Shown here piece after piece: positions 17,789 to 25,379 of a stretch of 64,000 nt of DNA. Origin of the DNA: CAZPQM01 sp964588995 (lineage in GTDB: Bacteria; Pseudomonadota; Alphaproteobacteria; Rickettsiales; UBA8987); contig CAZPQM010000008.1 in the NCBI GenBank assembly GCA_964588995.1, positions 43,607 to 107,606 on the forward strand. Reading direction: 5' to 3'. Position 1 is the stretch's first letter; each line of letters opens with the position of its first letter. The position numbers and the translations under genes are program-made. Below the pieces are notes generated by a model. It ran no database searches. It was not told the origin of the DNA and was given only the letters and a program-made list of their open reading frames with translations.

Positions 17789-18703
17789 TCAGCGCTTCTC
17801 ATAGATAGTAATACCCTCTTTGGCAGCTTGTAGTAAGGCGTTGGTAACAGCGTTTGCACTCACACTAAACAGGGGAACGCCATGCCAACGCCATATGCTG
17901 AGCTCCCCTTGGTCCAGATATGCTTCAATTCGATCGACACGGCGACGGTCATTATTATTTGCACGGATAAGCGTGTAGTCAAATTCGTTTCCCTTCTCAT
18001 CCCTGATTTTCATGGGCACACGATCATAATCCAGCGGATAGGGAAACGCGTCCTTTAAGAGGTCTTCAACCGTATGCACCTGCGTTAACACTCTGAAATA
18101 AGCGCAACCTAGCCCTAGTATAACGGTCTGATACTGTGTCATGTTCATAAAAGGCGAGCCTTCACCGAAAATCGTTCCGCATGTATGGTGATCTCTCGTT
18201 AAGACGTCCGCCAGAGGGCCAATAGCACAGATCGAGTGTGTGGGATGCAGGCTGCGATACACACCGTCCTGCTTTCGAAAATACTCGGTCATATAGCCCG
18301 TTTCGGAGGGAGTCTGCTTTGCGTCAAACAATGGTTGCTGCTTGTATAGCTGTGTTGCGTCGTAGGCCTTACCTCCAAAAATGAAGGCTGGCATACATAA
18401 AGTTAGATTATTCGTTTTACAATAGGTGATTAATGCATCGGCTAGTTGTTCGGGGCTCTCATTGTACATAGGATACAGGTCATGCATCGAACTATGTAAC
18501 ATGATGACTTCCGTGCCAGATGGTAAACGGCTATCGAGATGTTCAATAAGCTGATCGGCCGTAAATTGACCATGGTATATTCGTCGCAGCGGAGCCAACC
18601 GTTTAACTGTTTTTCGGCTAAGGTGCTTTAGTTTGTTACGCGTATCTTGCGGTAATATGCGGCGAAGCGTTGCATATAATAGAGACTTTAGCTTCATGTC
18701 CAT
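17789..18703 (-). CDS. AAC(3)-family N-acetyltransferase-like protein
   Basis: A 304-residue member of the aminoglycoside 3-N-acetyltransferase (antibiotic_NAT) fold. Matching segments are VIMLHSSMHDLYP, LTLCMPAFIFGG, RSLHPTHSICAIGPLADVL (family R-S-x-H-P-x-x-S), GEGSPFMNM and VHTVEDLL. Relatives in polysaccharide or secondary-metabolite loci acetylate sugars rather than drugs, so resistance should not be inferred. The start overlaps the end of the upstream orphan by 10 bases; the ATG at 18697 is an alternative. AT-richer than its neighbours, suggesting acquisition. Confidence 0.82.
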   Translation of the reverse strand: MDMKLKSLLYATLRRILPQDTRNKLKHLSRKTVKRLAPLRRIYHGQFTADQLIEHLDSRLPSGTEVIMLHSSMHDLYPMYNESPEQLADALITYCKTNNLTLCMPAFIFGGKAYDATQLYKQQPLFDAKQTPSETGYMTEYFRKQDGVYRSLHPTHSICAIGPLADVLTRDHHTCGTIFGEGSPFMNMTQYQTVILGLGCAYFRVLTQVHTVEDLLKDAFPYPLDYDRVPMKIRDEKGNEFDYTLIRANNNDRRRVDRIEAYLDQGELSIWRWHGVPLFSVSANAVTNALLQAAKEGITIYEKR

Positions 18704-19728
18704 GCGGTATCCTCAGCGACCAATAAATGTCCTTCTTTCTTAGTGACAGCACGGCTTGAGAGAACAATCGTATTGCCGGGTAATGTGCCCTGTGGCAAGT
18801 AAAATAGGCCGAATTGAGGAACCCAATCACTCTGTGCATGATATACTTCTTCCCAGCTTCCATCTGGACGAAGTGCAACGAGATATGCCTTATTGTCTTT
18901 GACGGCAGGGCCGGGTTCCGGGGTGGTGCTTATGTATATGCCCCCCGCCTCATTATGCGAAATGTAATAGGCCGGACCATTTAATTCATAAAGCATTTCA
19001 GGCTCTTTAGGGCTCGTTTTATTCACCCTAACAATATATGGTCTTTGCAAAGGTGAATCCATTGCCCACACGATTTCATCCTTACGTATAATGAGATCAA
19101 CAGCTCTGGTTCGCTGACCATAATTGCAAAAACGTTCTACGGTTGCAAAATCATCTTCTGTAAAATAGATAGTGGATTCAGCATTTTCATCACCACATGT
19201 TATCCAAATCCGCCCATGAATAAAAGGATCTGGCAATAGCCCGTGTATGTGACGAATTTCGCCGGGTTGGAACGTGTAAATGACACGAAAATCGGTGTAA
19301 GGTGGGTCACTTGCCAGTATTGCGACCGCGCGCCGCTCGGCATTATCGAAATATTCGCCATAAAATACGGTTCCCGCCGCGTTCACACAACTTCCTCGCA
19401 TTAAAGGACAGGTTTTGGATGGTGTATTAATAGCAGTGGCCTGATCATTAGAAATCAGCCACCATTCGCCCTTACCTGTAACCACCATATAATATACATC
19501 ACTGATCGTCTGCACATGGGCAATGCTGTGTTTGAGGATGCGGTCTAGCAAACGTATGTTACAAGGCCAGGCCATAGGTGGCCATGGTATGTGACCGACA
19601 TTTTGATCCTGCTTACTACTTAAAGACAGTTCAAATAACCGGTTTTTACGAGAGCATAGAAGTGTCTCATCACGCACCGCATGGGCAATAGTATATCGGC
19701 TTAAAAGGTTGAACTCTAATTCTGCCAT
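18694..19728 (-). CDS. Hypothetical protein, predicted beta-propeller-like
   Basis: A 344-residue protein with no recognised catalytic motif and no signal peptide. It shows repeated blade-like blocks of about 45 residues (hydrophobic-x-hydrophobic strands ending in W or aromatic residues). Examples are YYMVVTGKGEWWLIS, AGTVFYGEYFDN, GRIWITCGDE, DEIVWAMDSP and GGIYISTTPEP. This is reminiscent of sialidase or six-bladed propeller proteins. It overlaps the downstream AAC(3)-like gene by 10 bases, so the two are coupled and probably act together. Codon use is AT-rich like its partner. Confidence 0.6.
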   Translation of the reverse strand: MAELEFNLLSRYTIAHAVRDETLLCSRKNRLFELSLSSKQDQNVGHIPWPPMAWPCNIRLLDRILKHSIAHVQTISDVYYMVVTGKGEWWLISNDQATAINTPSKTCPLMRGSCVNAAGTVFYGEYFDNAERRAVAILASDPPYTDFRVIYTFQPGEIRHIHGLLPDPFIHGRIWITCGDENAESTIYFTEDDFATVERFCNYGQRTRAVDLIIRKDEIVWAMDSPLQRPYIVRVNKTSPKEPEMLYELNGPAYYISHNEAGGIYISTTPEPGPAVKDNKAYLVALRPDGSWEEVYHAQSDWVPQFGLFYLPQGTLPGNTIVLSSRAVTKKEGHLLVAEDTAWT

Positions 19729-20153
19729 GCGGTACCTTCAGATTAGGTATTGAGGATATAATGGACGACAGTTTCAGTCTAGAAGTCAGAAGCCACTGCG
19801 TATTAGAGCAACGAATTTGTCTTTTGAGGTTGTTATTTATGTCAACTCTGATCGCGATTTCGTAAGTTTATTACGGATTAAGCTGCCAGCAGTTTAGTGG
19901 TCGAAGAGTGCATACCTGCCTCGGCGTTCCTCGTACTGTCATTCTGAGGCCTTCCTTCTTTGTCATGCTGAGCGAGCGTAGCGAGTCGAAGTATCTTTAT
20001 ATGACGGTTATCTCCACGAGATCCTTCGCTATCGCTCAGGATGACATGAGTGGCATTTTGGTTATTCGTCCCCTGTCCTTCGGCATCTTGGCGTAGATCT
20101 CGGTGATCGAAAATAGTGAAGGCCCCAGCCCGTATTAATACGAAACGAAAGAA
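19729..20153. other. 425-base intergenic region with repeats
   Basis: The proximal part (19729-19937) is AT-rich and would hold the promoter of the orphan/AAC(3) pair on the minus strand. I see no clear hexamers. The distal part is occupied by the repeat element described separately, then about 60 bases up to the thiC stop. No convincing gene is present. Confidence 0.6.
19938..20094. repeat. Composite repeat with GTCAT/ATGAC ends plus flanking block
   Basis: GTCATTCTGAGG at 19938 and CAGGATGAC ending at 20045 form inverted ends of a 108-base element. Inside lies CTGAGCGAGCGTAGCGAG, a hairpin-rich repeat. The part from 20019 to about 20094 aligns with the segment inside thiC (20274-20345) at roughly 85% by eye, including bases beyond the ATGAC end, so the repeated unit is larger than the palindrome. 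Confidence 0.8.
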
Positions 20154-22166
20154 CTATACCTCTTCTGTCACATAAATCTCTGATCCCATTGCTTTGAACT
20201 TTTCGCTCATTTCGCGCATGCCGGCTTCGGCGTTATTGGCCTTATCAGTCAGAGGCATAGCCGAAGCATCTTTAGATCCTTCGCTTTCGCTCAGGATGAC
20301 ATGAGTGGCGTTTTGATTATTCGCGCGCTGCCCTTTGGCATATTGGCGCACATCTTCAGAAATGCGCATCGAGCAGAATTTCGGTCCGCACATCGAACAG
20401 AAATGCGCCACTTTTGCCCCTTCTGCCGGGAGGGTCTGGTCGTGGAATTCCATCGCGCGTTCAGGGTCGAGTGAGAGGTTAAACTGATCGCGCCAGCGGA
20501 AGGTAAAGCGCGCGCGGGAGAGGGCGTCATCGCGCAGTTGCGCCGCAGGATGGCCTTTTGCGAGGTCGGCTGCGTGCGCGGCGAGTTTGTAGGTTATGAC
20601 GCCTTCTTTCACATCGTCGCGGTCGGGCAGGCCGAGATGCTCCTTCGGCGTGACGTAGCACAACATTGCCGTCCCATACCAACCGATTTGCGCTGCGCCA
20701 ATGGCGCTTGTAATGTGGTCATAGCCGGGGGCGATGTCAGTCGTGAGTGGCCCAAGAGTGTAGAACGGCGCTTCGTAGCATTCCTTAAGCTGCTCTTCCA
20801 TGTTCTCTTTAATCAGGTGCATTGGCACGTGACCCGGCCCTTCAATCATTACCTGCGCATCATGTTCCCATGCTTGCTTGGTTAGCTCGCCGAGTGTTCG
20901 CAGCTCGAGGAATTGAGCCTGATCGTTTGCATCCCGTAATGATCCAGGGCGGAGGCCGTCTCCTAGGCTGAATGTTACATCATAAGCCTTCATAATTTCG
21001 CAAATTGCATCAAAATGCTCGTAGAGAAAACTTTCCTTGTGATGCGCGATGCACCATTTCGCCATAATCGAGCCGCCACGCGAGACAATACCCGTCGTGC
21101 GGTTTTCGGTGAGGTGAATGAAGGGCAGACGCACTCCGGCATGGATGGTGAAGTAATCCACGCCCTGCTCCGCCTGTTCAATCAGCGTATCAAGGAAAAT
21201 GTCGAGCGTTAAATCCTCTGCAACGCCACCGACTTTTTCGAGTGCCTGATAAATTGGGACGGTTCCGATAGGAACAGGGCTATTCCGGAGTATCCACTCG
21301 CGGGTGTTATGAATATTCTTTCCCGTTGAGAGATCCATCACCGTGTCCGCGCCCCAGCGCGTTGCCCAGACCATCTTGTCGACTTCTTCTCCGATGGAGG
21401 AGGTGACGGCGCTGTTACCGATATTCGCGTTGATTTTCACCAGAAAATTGCGGCCAATGATCATCGGCTCGGTCTCAGGGTGGTTGATATTATTAGGAAT
21501 CACCGCGCGTCCTGCCGCGACCTCCTGCCGGACAAATTCGGGAGTGCATTCCTCCGGAATATTCACACCGGGAATCCCTCCTCCCCAGCCTTTGGAGCCG
21601 AATGTTTCGGGTACGTTACTAGCTGATGGCGACTTTTGAAACCGCGCTTCATTCTCTTTGTACAATTCGCGCCCCACATTTTCGCGAATAGCGATATATT
21701 CCATCTCCGGAGTAATAATACCCTGCCGGGCATAATGCATCTGGCTGACATTCTTACCTTTTTTAGCCCTCAACTTGAGTTTGGGAATGTTCGGGAAGAT
21801 TTCCGCCATCGACTGGTCATTAAAATCCTGAAACCCGTTATCCTCCGGTTTGATATCGCGGCCAATATATTCCTCTACATCGCCACGGTCTTTTATCCAG
21901 TTTTCGCGCAATTTTGGCAGTCCGGAGCGTATATCTATGGTTTTTGACTCATCACTGTATATACCGGACGTGTCATAAACCGGTACGGGAGGTTCATTTG
22001 CCGATTTGTCCAGACTAATCTCTCGTTGCGCCACCTGCAGGTTTGGATAGATCGTACCGTTAACATAAATCTTTTTTGATGCGGGAAAGGCCCCTGTGGT
22101 GACGCGGTAATTGTCATCTAAGATGTTGGAAATATTTGCAGAAGAGGTTGCCGTTTTTTGGCTCAT
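20154..22166 (-). CDS. thiC: Phosphomethylpyrimidine synthase
   Basis: ThiC is the non-canonical radical-SAM enzyme that converts aminoimidazole ribotide to HMP-P for thiamine synthesis. The 670-residue protein has the full core: QMHYARQGIITPEMEYIAIR, RNFLVKINANIGNS, VKFSLGDG-type FSLGDGLRPGS, VMIEGPGHVPMH and the C-terminal cluster motif CSMCGPKFCSM. Between that motif and the conserved GMREMSEKF there is an unusual stretch (about residues 612-634). It includes HVILSESEGSKDAS and is encoded by a dispersed repeat. No TPP riboswitch is recognisable in the short leader. Confidence 0.96.
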   Translation of the reverse strand: MSQKTATSSANISNILDDNYRVTTGAFPASKKIYVNGTIYPNLQVAQREISLDKSANEPPVPVYDTSGIYSDESKTIDIRSGLPKLRENWIKDRGDVEEYIGRDIKPEDNGFQDFNDQSMAEIFPNIPKLKLRAKKGKNVSQMHYARQGIITPEMEYIAIRENVGRELYKENEARFQKSPSASNVPETFGSKGWGGGIPGVNIPEECTPEFVRQEVAAGRAVIPNNINHPETEPMIIGRNFLVKINANIGNSAVTSSIGEEVDKMVWATRWGADTVMDLSTGKNIHNTREWILRNSPVPIGTVPIYQALEKVGGVAEDLTLDIFLDTLIEQAEQGVDYFTIHAGVRLPFIHLTENRTTGIVSRGGSIMAKWCIAHHKESFLYEHFDAICEIMKAYDVTFSLGDGLRPGSLRDANDQAQFLELRTLGELTKQAWEHDAQVMIEGPGHVPMHLIKENMEEQLKECYEAPFYTLGPLTTDIAPGYDHITSAIGAAQIGWYGTAMLCYVTPKEHLGLPDRDDVKEGVITYKLAAHAADLAKGHPAAQLRDDALSRARFTFRWRDQFNLSLDPERAMEFHDQTLPAEGAKVAHFCSMCGPKFCSMRISEDVRQYAKGQRANNQNATHVILSESEGSKDASAMPLTDKANNAEAGMREMSEKFKAMGSEIYVTEEV
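20247..20345. repeat. Dispersed repeat inserted in frame in thiC
   Basis: The stretch contains AGATCCTTCGCTTTCGCTC and AGGATGACATGAGTGG on the plus strand, matching the intergenic copies at 20019-20094 and 17683-17745. Read on the minus strand it supplies open codons for ThiC residues of about 611-640, between two conserved blocks. The left edge is uncertain. Confidence 0.8.
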
Positions 22167-22292
22167 AATACTATCCTTTTATGTCGTCGGTTTGGCGAGG
22201 CCATACCATACCCATTTTAGTACGGATTATCAACTTCTTTCGACTGAAAGCGAGGCTTGCAACTTGAGCCCAACGGGGATAAATTGGCTGTT

Positions 22293-23045
22293 ATGGTATT
22301 GTTCAAAAAACAAGAAACGCCCATGGCCGGTAACGAGCCAGAAGGGGTTGATTACGCCGGATTCTGGAACAAATACGCGGAAGACTGGCAACCCGCTGCC
22401 GAGGACGAACACTTTATCGGCGATGAGTGGAAAGGCATCCATGCAGGTGCAGCCCTGTCGCTCGGGGAATATAACCAGCTGATTGAAAAGAGTTTTATTG
22501 CACCCTACATCACGAAGGATGATAGCGTGATCGAGCTGGGTGTAGGCGGTGGTAAAACCGCCGGTATGCTGCTCAATCACTGCAACAAGCTCACCTGTAT
22601 TGATGTAGCCACCTCCATGCTGGAGGCTACGGCCAGGCGGCATAAAGGCGAGCCGATTCGCTGTGTACAGATTGATGGCCTATCACTTGCCCCGCTGCCC
22701 GATGCCTCGGCAGACGTGTTTTTCAGCTATGATGCGCTCGTTCATATCGAGCCGCGCGATATTTTTAACTATCTGACGCAGATTCCTCGATTATTGAGGG
22801 GAAAACGGCGCTGTATCTTTCATACCAGCAATATGCTTTCCGAGCGCGGGTTTCAAAAATTCCTGCTGGAATATAAGGATAATTTGCTGGGAAAACGCAG
22901 CGGCGGTGCGTTTTCGGTTATGACCGACAGCCTGATGGAGAAATTCCTGACCCATCTGGGCTATCAGATTGATAAAAAAGATACCACCACCGTGCCGCGC
23001 GATGCGGTCTGGATTTGTACGGCACCCGAGCAGGTCGTGCTATGA
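22293..23045 (+). CDS. SAM-dependent methyltransferase
   Basis: A class I methyltransferase of about 250 residues. Motif I is VIELGVGGGKTAGML; motif II region is LTCIDVATSMLEAT; the later VFFSYDALVHIEP block matches the usual post-II/III element. N-terminal DYAGFWNKYAEDW is typical of small-molecule or protein methyltransferases. The substrate is unknown. An in-frame TTG at 22257 would lengthen it; the ATG at 22293 is preferred, with 22323 as another option. Its stop overlaps the start of the next gene. Confidence 0.82.
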   Translation: MVLFKKQETPMAGNEPEGVDYAGFWNKYAEDWQPAAEDEHFIGDEWKGIHAGAALSLGEYNQLIEKSFIAPYITKDDSVIELGVGGGKTAGMLLNHCNKLTCIDVATSMLEATARRHKGEPIRCVQIDGLSLAPLPDASADVFFSYDALVHIEPRDIFNYLTQIPRLLRGKRRCIFHTSNMLSERGFQKFLLEYKDNLLGKRSGGAFSVMTDSLMEKFLTHLGYQIDKKDTTTVPRDAVWICTAPEQVVL

Positions 23046-23254
23046 ATGAACGGCTGTTAGACAGAGCCAAGCTGGACCGCTGGGTGGAGGAGGAAAAGCT
23101 CTCACCCAATCAGGCCGACGCACTCTGGCGTGATTTAAAGGGCCACGAACCCTTTGCCAAGGGCAAGCCAAGCGTCGAATTTCTTCTCACTGTGTTATGT
23201 TTAGCGTCGATGGGACTATCACTCTACGTTATGGCGGCTTTATTTCTCGGCTGA
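23042..23254 (+). CDS. Small hypothetical protein with C-terminal membrane helix
   Basis: The protein is 70 residues long. A charged N-terminal half (RLLDRAKLDRWVEEEKLSPN) is followed by one hydrophobic helix (FLLTVLCLASMGLSLYVMAA) ending at the C-terminus, so it is likely a tail-anchored protein. The ATG overlaps the methyltransferase stop (ATGA), supporting expression by coupling. No family is recognised. Confidence 0.65.
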   Translation: MNERLLDRAKLDRWVEEEKLSPNQADALWRDLKGHEPFAKGKPSVEFLLTVLCLASMGLSLYVMAALFLG

Positions 23255-23273
23255 TATTGCACCGCAGAGGTGA

Positions 23274-24173
23274 GTGGCGCATACTATCAGCATGCAACGC
23301 TCGTTTACATCGCACATGAAGATGATTGGCCGCAGCCTGTGGCGCGCCGGGCGCTATAGTTTTATCGACCATGACGGTATTGAACATGCCGGTTACCTTG
23401 CTTTTCTGGGGCTGCTCTCGCTGTTTCCGTTTCTCGTGATTTTTGTCACGATTGCAGGCTGGTTGGGGCAAATGGACGTACCGGTGGAATTTATGAGCCA
23501 ATTCTCCACGTTATTGCCGGGACGCGTGCTGGAAACCGTTGCGCCGCGACTGGAGGAAATCGCCTCCGGCCCGCCGGAAGGATTACTGACGGTTTCTGTC
23601 ATCGGGATTATCTGGACGGCATCTTCTACGGTAGAGGGGTCGCGTACCATACTCAACCGCGCCTACCGCGTCAGCACCCCGCCTTCTTATATCTGGCGGA
23701 GATTGATGAGTGTAGCGCAGTTTTTCGTGTTTACGCTCGCGATTATCGTGGCCATGACCCTGCTTATATTCGCACCGATCGCATGGGACTGGGTCAATAG
23801 CTTCCTCGGATTGGACGATGAACTGCGTGCGCATCTGCTATATTTTAAATACGGGATTTCCGGCGTGCTGCTTTTTCTCGTCGTCGCCAGCAGCTATTAT
23901 TACATTCCCAATATTAAACAACGTATCGGCCTTGTGGTGCCGGGAACAATCGTGGTGATTATCCTCTGGGTGATCATGGCAGAATTATTCCGCTATTATA
24001 TAAATAAGTTCGAGATGGTGAATTTGATCTATGGCTCGCTGGGAGGGATCATCGCGACGCTGGTATTCTTCTATATCATCGCCTTTATCTATATTTTCGG
24101 TGCGGAATTTAACTATTTTTACGAGCGCGCACGCGGCAAGCGCTTTGAAGAAAAAGAAAGCGCGGTCGGCTGA
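23274..24173 (+). CDS. YihY/virulence factor BrkB family membrane protein
   Basis: This 299-residue protein has about six membrane helices and the YihY signature. After a basic N-terminus, DHDGIEHAGYLAFLGLLSLFPF matches the family opening (A-G-x-x-A-x-x-x-L-x-S-x-x-P). ASSTVEGSRTILNRAYRV and IYGSLGGIIATLVFFYI follow, with a GAEFN ending. Once annotated as RNase BN, the family function is unsettled (envelope or transport role). The start is GTG 23274 or ATG 23292. The next gene starts within its stop codon. Confidence 0.92.
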   Translation: MAHTISMQRSFTSHMKMIGRSLWRAGRYSFIDHDGIEHAGYLAFLGLLSLFPFLVIFVTIAGWLGQMDVPVEFMSQFSTLLPGRVLETVAPRLEEIASGPPEGLLTVSVIGIIWTASSTVEGSRTILNRAYRVSTPPSYIWRRLMSVAQFFVFTLAIIVAMTLLIFAPIAWDWVNSFLGLDDELRAHLLYFKYGISGVLLFLVVASSYYYIPNIKQRIGLVVPGTIVVIILWVIMAELFRYYINKFEMVNLIYGSLGGIIATLVFFYIIAFIYIFGAEFNYFYERARGKRFEEKESAVG

Positions 24174-25036
24174 TGGTGTTTTCATGGCTCAAGCTGCATT
24201 ACCTCGCCGCCATGCAGGACCGCCTGATTTTCCAGCCTTCACACCGACAGATCATGGAGCTACAGGAGCCGGAACGCTATGGCTTGCGCAACACGGAGAG
24301 CATAACCCTGACCACCGAGGACGGCGTGAGGCTTCATGGCTGGCTGCACCTGCGGCAGGAAGCGCCGATCGTCATCGTCTATCATGGCAATAAAGGGCAT
24401 TACGGTGATGTCGGAAAACCGAAGCGCGACCAGCAATATGACCGGGCTTATCGTATAATGCTGCTGCAGGCGCTGCAGGAAGCGGGATATTCGTTTCTTG
24501 CCATGACGATGCGTGGCTACGGCGCTTCGGATCGCATCCGGCCATCGGAAGCAGGCTTCATGGAAGATACCAGGTCGGTAGCGCAATTCCTACACGCGCA
24601 TGAAACCGTCCCCCTCCCCGATCGCTGGATTATCCTTGGTGAATCACTCGGCGCTTCAGTTGCGATGATTATGGCGGATCAGCTCACGAAAAACGCGATG
24701 CCGCCCGCCATGGTCGTTTCCATCGCTGCGTTTCATTCCATACTGGCGAAAGTGCGCGACCAGCATCCTGATCTCGCGGAAGAAAAAGTGCTCAACAAAC
24801 TGCGCCACCGCTTCCACACAGCCGAGCACATGCGAAAGCTCTCGCGTAAAACGCTGATCTTGCTGCTTGCACCGGAGCTGGATGACGTCACGCCAAAGCA
24901 CCACAGCGAGCGCCTTGCCGAGATAGCAGAAGAAGCCGGGCTGAACTACCGCTATATCGAACTGCAGGAGGCGGGCCATATCACCTGGCGACCGGACGAT
25001 ATCGTCGCGGCAATCAACGGACATAAACCGTTCTGA
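24173..25036 (+). CDS. Alpha/beta-hydrolase family protein
   Basis: A 287-residue hydrolase. The nucleophile elbow is ILGESLGASVAMIM (G-x-S-x-G, Ser catalytic), the oxyanion region is IVIVYHGNKGHYG, the acid is probably in APELDDVTP, and the His is in LQEAGHITW. It resembles the BEM46/ABHD13-type group: N-terminal helix, RLIFQPSH, then ITLTTEDGVRLHGWL. It could act on lipid-like esters; the substrate is unknown. It is translationally coupled to the YihY gene (stop/start overlap). Confidence 0.85.
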   Translation: MVFSWLKLHYLAAMQDRLIFQPSHRQIMELQEPERYGLRNTESITLTTEDGVRLHGWLHLRQEAPIVIVYHGNKGHYGDVGKPKRDQQYDRAYRIMLLQALQEAGYSFLAMTMRGYGASDRIRPSEAGFMEDTRSVAQFLHAHETVPLPDRWIILGESLGASVAMIMADQLTKNAMPPAMVVSIAAFHSILAKVRDQHPDLAEEKVLNKLRHRFHTAEHMRKLSRKTLILLLAPELDDVTPKHHSERLAEIAEEAGLNYRYIELQEAGHITWRPDDIVAAINGHKPF

Positions 25037-25379
25037 ACTAAGGCGAACTGTCAAGATAAAACCCGATATAATACGGCTATCACCCCGGCTTTCGTTTCAG
25101 ATTGGTACATGTTTACACGGTGCAAAGCGGGTGTGCCTCCAAAAAAAGACTATCCGCTCAGGTTGAACAATTACCCTTCCGGCAACTCCCGATCAAACCC
25201 CCTATCCTGCCTGTTGCTGCGCTCATGCGCCATAGCGCTTTTACCTCAAATTTGAATTAATTTTTCGCGAGTTTACACTCAAAATCACATTGTATTACAG
25301 GGATTTATTTGCTTCCCGCTCACCGCATGCGTGCTATTATGGAAAGCAGGGAGTGAGATAAGTTAGAGGGGGAAGCGCT
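25037..25379. other. 343-base intergenic region
   Basis: It contains a TATAAT hexamer at 25067-25072 without a matching -35 element. The half next to the RTX gene is AT-rich and presumably holds its promoter. No gene, tRNA or repeat was recognised. A small RNA cannot be ruled out from sequence alone. Confidence 0.5.

Noticed and set aside
17789..18703. Aminoglycoside resistance gene
   Set aside because: The fold matches AAC(3), but divergence and context give no basis for a drug substrate.
22167..22256. TPP riboswitch upstream of thiC
   Set aside because: The short leader has no recognisable CTGAGA...ACCTGA thi-box core on the minus strand.
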